The notes beneath the pieces were generated by a model. The model did not search any database and was not told where the DNA came from. It worked only from the letters and a program-made list of their open reading frames with translations. This document shows positions 1 to 6,165 of a DNA stretch of 21,996 bases, one piece after another. How positions within the stretch are numbered: the first letter of the stretch is position 1; every line of letters starts with the position of its first letter. Source of the DNA: JAVBPE01 sp031549865 (lineage in GTDB: Bacteria; Bacillota_I; Bacilli_A; Acholeplasmatales; Anaeroplasmataceae); contig JAVBPE010000028.1 of the NCBI GenBank assembly GCA_031549865.1, positions 1 to 21,996 on the forward strand, in the 5' to 3' direction. The position numbers and the translations under genes were made by a program.

Positions 1-5
1 TCAGT

Positions 6-26
6 CACTTGATAATATTCTCCTTT
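6..26 (-). other. possible start of a minus-strand gene leaving the left edge
   Basis: On the minus strand a strong Shine-Dalgarno match AAAGGAG lies at 26-20. A GTG that opens a frame running off the window lies at 8-6, with an 11-nt spacer, which is longer than usual. Only two codons are visible, so neither the gene nor its product can be named. Confidence 0.2.
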
Positions 27-107
27 GTTATTTTATATTTGCAGTTGGCAGACTACTTTTATATTTTAACAAAGGTTTTTTTCTTTGCATAGCTATAAGC
101 TTTTTTG

Positions 108-134
108 AACCCCCAGACTATCTGGGGGTTTTCT
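108..134 (+). terminator. GC-rich hairpin, probable plus-strand terminator
   Basis: A perfect 10-bp stem AACCCCCAGA (108-117) / TCTGGGGGTT (121-130) with a 3-nt loop is followed on the plus strand by TTCT, giving a short T-run. On the minus strand it is followed by C and A residues, so it fits plus-strand termination only. No plus-strand gene is visible to its left, so the transcript it ends is unknown. Confidence 0.5.
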
Positions 135-140
135 ATACAA

Positions 141-169
141 AGAAAAAGCTATAATATTCATTATAGCTT
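141..169 (-). terminator. intrinsic terminator of the ktrBA-pectate lyase operon
   Basis: A perfect 10-bp stem AAGCTATAAT / ATTATAGCTT (146-155 and 160-169) with a 4-nt loop is followed in minus-strand RNA by UUUCUUU. It begins 6 bp after the pectate lyase stop codon. Confidence 0.75.
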
Positions 170-174
170 CAAAA

Positions 175-1995
175 TTAATTTATTTTGTTTATACCAGTTG
201 CTCCACTATATAATTTGCAATCCTCTTTTGCGACATTCGCCATAGTTAAATAACTTACTTTAGTTATATTATTAACTGTATCATAATAAAATAACGAACT
301 ATCGGTATCAAAATTTTGGCCAAAAGTACAAGTGTTTTTAACTATTTGACTTCTACTTGAAACTTTTATAGCATCATTTGTCCCAGAACAATTTTGGAAA
401 AAATCATTATATGATTTGCACACCCCAGCTCCATATGTTGAATCAGATACACTTAAAATAACATTCTTTGAATTCTCAAAATAGTTTGCTTCACTAAGTG
501 CATAAGTGTTTGCTCTTAAACTCATACAAGACCCTGTTGTCCCATAAAAATAATTATTATAATAATGTAAATTAGCTTGTCTTGCTAATGGAAGTCTAGA
601 TTGGCAATCTTTGAAATAGTTATGATGAAAAGTAATATTTTTTTGTAAGTTTGAATTGCTTCCACCAACTAATCCAGTTTTTTTGCATTGGTTATACAAA
701 TTGTATGACATTGTCACATTGCTAATGCCTTTTAAATCTGTCGCTCCATCACCTGCATATTTATCTTGTTCGCCAGTTATATCCCAATTATTTTTACCAG
801 CATTAAAAGTATTGTTGTGAATCCAAAATCCACTATACGTTCCTGGTTTACTATTATCACCATCAATACTACATGCATCTTCTGGGTTATTTGTAAATGT
901 TAAATTTCTTACTTCTAAATTATTACACTTAGAAAAAGTCATTCCCCATTGATATAATTCAGCATCTTCATCTATTCCTTCAATCGTCAAACCACTTGAT
1001 GATTCTTTAATATCCATCATATTAAAATATGAATCTGTATCATATACTTCTATACTTTTATTATTATTAGTATAAGTAGTTGTTGCCTTCGAATCTCTTG
1101 TAATTTTATTTGTTAATCCTTTAAGAATATCATTTGATTCAAAAGTATTTATAAAACAAGAATCATATTTAGTATTTTGTAAATCTTCGGTTATGGGGAT
1201 TGGTTCAAACACTTTAACATTATATTGTGCAGTTGAAATTCTACCACTAATACGAATATTTAATGGAATATTAATGCTTTTTATGTTTGCCAAAATATTT
1301 CCAAGTCCTGTATATGTTTTTGAATTATGAGTAAATGTAACTGTGTTTTTATTTTCATTATTAACATAAATTACTTTTGCGTTATCTTTTAAAGTTCCAT
1401 CTTCATTATATGCACCTATTTTATTTTTAGTAACTGTATTGAAAAAAGCGTACCCAGAACGGTCATAGGCACCTATTAATGCAGTTTTAGTTGAAGCATA
1501 AGTTGGAAATTCAATATCATTATTAAGAGGAACAACTTTAAATTCATAAGTTGTATTTTGTTTTAAACCAAGAAAATAAGCTTTATTATCTTTAATTAAT
1601 TCATCGTCTAATTTATTATAATTAAGATCATGTTCAGATTTAAAATAAACATTATATGTATAACCTACCGCTAAAGCATCCCATTCAATTATTGCGTTTT
1701 CACTTCTTGCAATAACCTCTCTTATTACAACATTATTTGTTAATGGTATATATGGCGGAGAACTTGTAGTTTCTGTGCCACTGCTACTAGTTGTAGTAGA
1801 GCTTGTAGACATCGATGAAGTTTCAGTTTCACTACTAGTAGAACTTGAAGCTTCACTCGTTCCACTGCTACTAGTTTCCACTGTTGGCTCTGTAGAAGGT
1901 CGATTTGTAAAAGAACTTATTTCACTTAAACTACAAGAAGACATTCCTAAAGTAGTTGTCAATATCATTGCAAAGACACTAAAAATTTTATTCAT
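175..1995 (-). CDS. secreted PL1-family pectate lyase lipoprotein with FnIII domain
   Basis: Predicted surface enzyme that cleaves polygalacturonate by beta-elimination (606 aa). The chosen ATG (1995) has GGTG 7 nt upstream; an in-frame ATG at 2007 has no such site. Order from the N-terminus: hydrophobic signal ending in LGMSSC (probable lipobox, Cys21, though Met at -3 is unusual); Ser/Thr-rich linker about 26-84; fibronectin-III-like domain about 90-165; right-handed beta-helix about 180-560. PL1 hallmarks in the helix are FWIHNNTF (near 390), GDGATD (near 415), KKTGLVGG with the conserved Lys (near 439), and SRLPLAR followed by HYYNNYF (near 467-480), which resembles the catalytic Arg segment of PelC. 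The start lies inside the end of ktrA, which implies translational coupling. Family assignment is firm; the exact polymer is inferred. Confidence 0.88.
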   Translation of the reverse strand: MNKIFSVFAMILTTTLGMSSCSLSEISSFTNRPSTEPTVETSSSGTSEASSSTSSETETSSMSTSSTTTSSSGTETTSSPPYIPLTNNVVIREVIARSENAIIEWDALAVGYTYNVYFKSEHDLNYNKLDDELIKDNKAYFLGLKQNTTYEFKVVPLNNDIEFPTYASTKTALIGAYDRSGYAFFNTVTKNKIGAYNEDGTLKDNAKVIYVNNENKNTVTFTHNSKTYTGLGNILANIKSINIPLNIRISGRISTAQYNVKVFEPIPITEDLQNTKYDSCFINTFESNDILKGLTNKITRDSKATTTYTNNNKSIEVYDTDSYFNMMDIKESSSGLTIEGIDEDAELYQWGMTFSKCNNLEVRNLTFTNNPEDACSIDGDNSKPGTYSGFWIHNNTFNAGKNNWDITGEQDKYAGDGATDLKGISNVTMSYNLYNQCKKTGLVGGSNSNLQKNITFHHNYFKDCQSRLPLARQANLHYYNNYFYGTTGSCMSLRANTYALSEANYFENSKNVILSVSDSTYGAGVCKSYNDFFQNCSGTNDAIKVSSRSQIVKNTCTFGQNFDTDSSLFYYDTVNNITKVSYLTMANVAKEDCKLYSGATGINKIN

Positions 1996-2728
1996 TATTT
2001 TCACCATTATTTATACTACTTTTTTCTTCTAATTTAACTTCATCTTTAATTTTAATTTCTTTTTTTATTATAGGATTTTGCATGAAATTTGCGAATTTCA
2101 AAATATTTGCACTTTTGCCAAATACAAATATTATATCGTTTGTTTGAATTAAATCTGTTGCTTTTGGAGCAAACTCTTTTTTATCACGCATAATCAATAA
2201 AATATTTACATCAAATTTATTTCTAACATCTAAATCAATAATAGATACTGGTTCAATGTTTTGAGATATTAGTGTTTCAACGACACTATAATCTCCAATC
2301 AATTTAAAATAATCAGTGAAATTATCTGATATAATTCTGTTCGCTAATCTATCCCCAGCAATTTTTTGTGGAGAAATAATATCTGTTGCTCCTAATTTCT
2401 CATATATAGGTATGAATTGATCATTATCAACTCTAATAGTAATATGATTAATATTAAAATTTTTTAAAGTAGCATACGTTAAAATTGAAGCTTCAAACTT
2501 TGAACCAAAGCTTATAATGGCATGATCAACATTTTGTATACCAACACTTTTTAAAGCTCTTTCATTAGTTGAATCCATAATAAATGCTTGATTAACTAAT
2601 AATGATGCTTTTTTTACAGCTTCCTCATCAGTATCTATAGCGATTATATCATCTGTAAATTTTGCTAATTCTTCTAATAATGATAAGCCAAATCGTCCTA
2701 AACCAATAATCGCAAAACTTTTCTTCAT
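1988..2728 (-). CDS. ktrA: KtrA-type K+ uptake regulatory subunit (RCK)
   Basis: Cytoplasmic gating subunit that binds nucleotides and controls the KtrB potassium channel-transporter (246 aa). The N-terminal RCK_N Rossmann domain shows GLGRFG at residues 9-14 and an acidic strand end (IAIDTDEEA) near 30-38. The RCK_C domain covers roughly 140-217 (..IEPVSIIDLDVRN.. to ..DIIFVFGKS..). The charged tail (KKEIKIKDEVKLEEKSS...) goes beyond the usual KtrA end of about 220 aa. SD GAGGGA precedes the ATG. The gene starts 14 bp after ktrB and overlaps the pectate lyase start by 8 bp, so all three are probably one transcript. Confidence 0.93.
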   Translation of the reverse strand: MKKSFAIIGLGRFGLSLLEELAKFTDDIIAIDTDEEAVKKASLLVNQAFIMDSTNERALKSVGIQNVDHAIISFGSKFEASILTYATLKNFNINHITIRVDNDQFIPIYEKLGATDIISPQKIAGDRLANRIISDNFTDYFKLIGDYSVVETLISQNIEPVSIIDLDVRNKFDVNILLIMRDKKEFAPKATDLIQTNDIIFVFGKSANILKFANFMQNPIIKKEIKIKDEVKLEEKSSINNGENNE

Positions 2729-2742
2729 GTTGTCCCTCTTTT

Positions 2743-4077
2743 CTATCCTATTATAATTTTTTCTTCTACATATTGAATTAAATCGTCACCTTCTGCTAAC
2801 GTATTACGATTTAATAAGCTTAAGAATGTAATTGGCCCTAATCTACCTACATACATTAAAATACATATAAATACTTTTGATATTTTAGATAAATATGGTG
2901 TAACATTCAATGACAACCCACAAGTAGAAAATGCACTAAATGATTCAAATATTATTTCTTCAAATGTAAAATTTTTATTTTCAATAATCATTATAACCAA
3001 GGCAATAAATAAAATTAAAAACAAAGAAAATGTAATTAATATAAAAGCTTTAAAAACTAAATTTTCAGAAATTTTTCTATTATGCGACTTAACTGTTTTA
3101 TTTCCAAAGGCAAAAGTTATCATGGCAGTTATAACCGTATAAAATGTTGTTGTTTTTATTCCTCCACCTGTAGATGATGGTGAAGCCCCAATAAACATTA
3201 AAAATATCAAAACTAACAACGATGCTGAATTTAAGATATTTAAATTTATTGAAGTAAATCCTGCCGTTCTTGCGGTAACACTTAAAAATATTGCTTCTAA
3301 AAATGAAATATCCTTCCACATTAATAATTTAAAAATAATTGCACCAGTTATTAATAAAGTCAAAGTTGTTTTTAAAGCAATTTTTGAATGTAAACTTAAT
3401 TTTTTAAATGATTTCTTATCAATTATATCAAAAATTACAATGAATCCAATACCACCGGTAATAATCATCATGGATGTTGATATATTCAATAAAATATTAT
3501 CTTTATAGCTAATGAGACTAGTTGAACCAAATAAATCAAATCCAGCATTATTAAAACTAGAAATTGAATGAAATATTGAATAACCAAAAGCCGACCAAAA
3601 ATCATACACTTGAATAAAAGCTATAAAGTTTAAAACTATGCCTACTGCTTGAATTATCAATGCTGTTTTCATTATTTTTCTAACTAATACTACTAACCCT
3701 TGAGATGTATTATGATTTAATGCCTCTTTAATCAACAAACGATTAGACAAACCTATCTTAAATCCAAATAAGGTAATTATAGTTATTACAATTGTTACAA
3801 ATCCTAATCCCCCAAATTCAATAAGTATTGCTAAAACAATTCGACCAAAAATTGATAAAGTAGCACCTAAATCTGATACAGGAGTTAGCCCTGTAACACA
3901 TACTGCTGAAGTTGAAAGTAATAATGAATCAATAAAACCTAAATTCATACCTTCCTTTGTTGAAATAGGTAGCATTAATATTAATGCACCAATTAAAATA
4001 ATCCCTAAAAATGTGAGTAAAATTATTTTAAAAGGGGATGATTTTTTTTTATTGAATTTTTTAGTGTTTTTATCCAT
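2743..4077 (-). CDS. ktrB: KtrB/TrkH-type K+ transporter, membrane subunit
   Basis: Integral membrane pore for K+ uptake (444 aa, a normal KtrB length). The four pore-loop repeats are visible, each with its filter glycine: SAVCVTGL (Gly63), FNNAGFDL, ARTAGFTS and FSTCGLSL. These fit the SKT superfamily, and serine- or alanine-containing filters of this kind occur in Ktr systems. The hydrophobic segments give the expected eight-helix, four-repeat layout. First gene of the operon with ktrA and the pectate lyase, under the promoter at 4105-4133. The leader is only about 20 nt, so there is no room for a c-di-AMP riboswitch of the kind found before some ktr operons. Confidence 0.94.
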   Translation of the reverse strand: MDKNTKKFNKKKSSPFKIILLTFLGIILIGALILMLPISTKEGMNLGFIDSLLLSTSAVCVTGLTPVSDLGATLSIFGRIVLAILIEFGGLGFVTIVITIITLFGFKIGLSNRLLIKEALNHNTSQGLVVLVRKIMKTALIIQAVGIVLNFIAFIQVYDFWSAFGYSIFHSISSFNNAGFDLFGSTSLISYKDNILLNISTSMMIITGGIGFIVIFDIIDKKSFKKLSLHSKIALKTTLTLLITGAIIFKLLMWKDISFLEAIFLSVTARTAGFTSINLNILNSASLLVLIFLMFIGASPSSTGGGIKTTTFYTVITAMITFAFGNKTVKSHNRKISENLVFKAFILITFSLFLILFIALVIMIIENKNFTFEEIIFESFSAFSTCGLSLNVTPYLSKISKVFICILMYVGRLGPITFLSLLNRNTLAEGDDLIQYVEEKIIIG

Positions 4078-4104
4078 TATAAATTCACATCGCTTTATCT
4101 AAAA

Positions 4105-4133
4105 ATTATATATTAATTATAATTAAAAGTCAA
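4105..4133 (-). promoter_or_regulatory. sigma-A promoter of the ktrB-ktrA-pectate lyase operon
   Basis: TTGACT (4133-4128), a 17-bp spacer and a perfect TATAAT (4110-4105) on the minus strand. The predicted start is near 4098, giving a leader of about 20 nt before the ktrB ATG. Confidence 0.85.
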
Positions 4134-4196
4134 ATAAATACCCTAATTAAAATGTAACAAATATCTCCATTTTTCATACTATAAAATGGTGATAAT

Positions 4197-4316
4197 ATGA
4201 ATGAAATAAATAGACCTTCAAACAGAGGTTTAACAAATCAATCGATGAATAATCAAATGGGCTCTCATATGAATGCTCGCAAAAGTTCTAAAACAAAAGG
4301 TAAAAAAACAAAATAA
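4197..4316 (+). CDS. 39-aa basic, Asn/Ser/Lys-rich small protein (hypothetical)
   Basis: A short ORF with ATG at 4197 and SD GGTGAT 4-5 nt upstream, the same type of site used by confident genes in this window. The product begins MNEINRPSNRGLTNQ, is polar with four Met residues, and ends in a Lys/Thr-rich tail (RKSSKTKGKKTK). It has no hydrophobic segment, so it should be cytosolic and could bind nucleic acid or an acidic surface, but nothing identifies a function. It reads opposite to both flanking operons and ends just before a strong bidirectional hairpin terminator (4318-4341). That placement, as a self-contained transcription unit, is the main argument that it is real. Confidence 0.5.
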   Translation: MNEINRPSNRGLTNQSMNNQMGSHMNARKSSKTKGKKTK

Positions 4317-4317
4317 T

Positions 4318-4341
4318 AAAGAGGAGCAATTGCTCCTCTTT
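4318..4341. terminator. bidirectional terminator between convergent genes
   Basis: A perfect 24-bp palindrome built on AAAGAGGAGCAA and its complement. It is followed by TATATTTTTTT on the plus strand and by an AT-rich T-run on the minus strand. It starts 1 bp after the small plus-strand ORF and overlaps the stop codon of the HD-domain gene. Confidence 0.85.
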
Positions 4342-4795
4342 ATATTTTTTTCTTATAATCCATAAAAGTGGCTTTTTTATCCATTTTAGATACTAATCTT
4401 GTCTCTTTGTAAAAAGGTATTTTAAATAATGTTAAAGGAAACATATGTTTTAAAATTATATCTTTTTCTATTTTATTTACAGAAAAATATTTAATTGCAT
4501 TCTTATAGGCACTATTTGGATGTGTAAAGCCATGAGGTCTATGACCATGATTTTTACTATGCCAATCATATAAATAAAAATCATGAAGCATTGCACCCCT
4601 TACTAAGGATACAATATCATAATTTTTATTAGGATATTTTTTTGCATAACAATAGCATAAATATGCAACTGTAATCGAATGATCATAACAGCTTACTTTT
4701 CCATGATGAACATACTTCTTTATTTCATTATATTTTTCATTAAATACAAACTCACTTATCAGATTTTGAAATTCACCATCAAAAACATCGCTCAC
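4340..4795 (-). CDS. HD-domain phosphohydrolase-like protein
   Basis: Small soluble metal-dependent phosphohydrolase of the HD superfamily (about 151 aa). Ligands appear in the usual order: His in YDHSITVA, the HD pair in GAMLHDFYLYDW, His in HGFTHPNSA, His in ILKHMF and the distal Asp in VSKMDKKATF. The substrate cannot be told; single-domain HD proteins like this are usually uncharacterised nucleotidases or phosphatases. The frame also opens with GTG at 4804, but GGGTGA lies 5 nt before the GTG at 4795, so the latter is preferred. Last gene of a minus-strand operon with the alpha/beta hydrolase (43-bp gap) and VanZ-like gene. Its stop codon lies in the bidirectional terminator. Confidence 0.8.
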   Translation of the reverse strand: MSDVFDGEFQNLISEFVFNEKYNEIKKYVHHGKVSCYDHSITVAYLCYCYAKKYPNKNYDIVSLVRGAMLHDFYLYDWHSKNHGHRPHGFTHPNSAYKNAIKYFSVNKIEKDIILKHMFPLTLFKIPFYKETRLVSKMDKKATFMDYKKKI

Positions 4796-4838
4796 ATTAA
4801 TCACCCTATATATTATATATATATATTTTAAAATTAAA

Positions 4839-5594
4839 CTATTTTTTAATAAAATTAATTATTTCATTAACTATTATTTCATTGTTTTCTGAATTAAGCA
4901 TTAAATGGGATATTCCAGGCAATATCTTAGTAGTTATATGTTCACAACGTTCGCTAATGTATGCTAAAGTTTTCTTTGGAACCAATTGGTCCACATCACC
5001 CCATAATAACAACGTTTGACTATAAATTCTACCATTTTCAAAGTATGAATTACAATATTCAACAACTTCCATAAATTGAGCTATTGTTTCAGGCGTATAG
5101 TTTGGCAATAATTGCTTTACGGCCATATTAAGGCTTTTTTTATCATTAGCAACAAATGATTTTCTTTCGGCTTCAATTAATGCACTCTTAGTTTCTTCAA
5201 GATCTTTATTTAACCTTTGTTTCATGTAATCAAACCAAATTTGTAATCTTCGAAAACCAAATCTAATATTCAAAAATTTATTTGCTGGGGCTAATAATAT
5301 TACTTTTCTAAAATTATAGTTAGTTGCTAAATAGGTTGCAATAGCTCCTCCCATTGAAAAACCTATTACATCTACTTCCTCATAATTTTTAAATAAATAT
5401 TCGCATTCAAATACTACTTGCTTAATTGTGTCAATGGCATTAAAACCATATAGATGTTTTGATCCTGAATCATGTCCTGGATAATTTTTTATTTCAACAT
5501 AATCGTAATACATATTTAAATGTGGTAATAAAGAAAAATAATCTTCAACGTTTGTTGCATATCCATGTAATAACAATACAGCACTACCATTCAT
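4839..5594 (-). CDS. alpha/beta-hydrolase, carboxylesterase/lipase-like
   Basis: Cytosolic serine hydrolase (251 aa) with the full alpha/beta-fold triad: oxyanion motif LLLHGYAT near 7-14, nucleophile elbow GFSMG (Ser80), Asp in LLWGDVDQLVP (about 202) and His in GISHLML (His230). A helical cap lies about 105-185. Size and motif layout resemble Est30-type carboxylesterases and monoacylglycerol lipases, but the substrate cannot be assigned. SD AGGTGGTG precedes the ATG. The start is 11 bp after the VanZ-like stop, so the two are co-transcribed. The pairing with a membrane protein may point to a lipid or envelope substrate (inference). Confidence 0.87.
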   Translation of the reverse strand: MNGSAVLLLHGYATNVEDYFSLLPHLNMYYDYVEIKNYPGHDSGSKHLYGFNAIDTIKQVVFECEYLFKNYEEVDVIGFSMGGAIATYLATNYNFRKVILLAPANKFLNIRFGFRRLQIWFDYMKQRLNKDLEETKSALIEAERKSFVANDKKSLNMAVKQLLPNYTPETIAQFMEVVEYCNSYFENGRIYSQTLLLWGDVDQLVPKKTLAYISERCEHITTKILPGISHLMLNSENNEIIVNEIINFIKK

Positions 5595-5605
5595 AATAAC
5601 ACCAC

Positions 5606-6100
5606 CTATACTTCTTTATTTTTAATTAATTTATTTTTTATTAATGTAATCGCAAATATTACCAAAAGCATTGTTAAAACACCTAAACTATCAATAATTA
5701 CATCCTTTATTGCACCGCTTCTTCCGGATATAAATGTTTGATGATATTCATCAATAATTGCATTTAAAATACCACCAAATAATGATAATCCATATAAAAT
5801 GAATCTATTTTTTATAAATGACAATGTTAAATACAATAATAACCCTAAGATAGCATATTCACTAAAATGAGCAGTCTTTCTAATTAAATAATTTGTTTTA
5901 CTATCAATTACTTCTTTTTCAATTTCTGTTTTATATTCATAATCATCTATAATTACAGAGTTAACTTCTTTTGCTAATTTTCCACTTATGTTTCCAGAGG
6001 TAGTTCCACTTTGACTAGAAAACGAGAAAATAACTATTATCCAAATTATTAATAAACATAACATAATAAAATTAAAAATTTTAATAGTATCACTCCTCAC
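5606..6100 (-). CDS. VanZ-like family membrane protein
   Basis: Membrane protein of the VanZ-like family (up to 164 aa), whose members are linked to teicoplanin resistance in one case and otherwise unknown. Signatures are IRKTAHFSEYAILG (near 73-86) and DEYHQTFISGR...DVIIDSLG (near 117-140), with an N-terminal helix at about 11-28 and three more helices. The first possible start (GTG at 6100) directly precedes the only good Shine-Dalgarno (GAGGAG, codons 1-3), so it is unlikely. The SD is ideally spaced for an ATT codon at 6085, giving a product that begins KIFNFIML after the initiator, which would be a rare start. The next ATG is at 6064. A TATAAT at 6116-6111 with a poor -35 would give a very short leader. 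First gene of the operon with the hydrolase and HD genes. Confidence 0.85.
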   Translation of the reverse strand: MRSDTIKIFNFIMLCLLIIWIIVIFSFSSQSGTTSGNISGKLAKEVNSVIIDDYEYKTEIEKEVIDSKTNYLIRKTAHFSEYAILGLLLYLTLSFIKNRFILYGLSLFGGILNAIIDEYHQTFISGRSGAIKDVIIDSLGVLTMLLVIFAITLIKNKLIKNKEV

Positions 6101-6130
6101 TTTTATATTTATTATACTCTATAAAATAAA

Positions 6131-6152
6131 AAATAAGAACATTATGTTCTTA
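6131..6152 (-). terminator. terminator of the P2-type ATPase transcript
   Basis: Inverted repeat TAAGAACAT / ATGTTCTTA (6134-6142, 6144-6152), effectively a 7-bp stem with a 5-nt loop, followed in minus-strand RNA by UUUUUUAUUUU. It lies between the ATPase stop (6166) and the VanZ operon start. Confidence 0.65.
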
Positions 6153-6165
6153 CTTTTCTTTTTTA

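Noticed and set aside
1775..2032. Plus-strand frame rich in Val/Leu opposite the pectate lyase N-terminus
   Set aside because: It is the antisense of the Ser/Thr-rich stalk; no SD, and it crosses the ktrA-lyase junction.
4078..4104. c-di-AMP (ydaO) riboswitch before ktrB
   Set aside because: The predicted leader is only about 20 nt, far too short for the aptamer.
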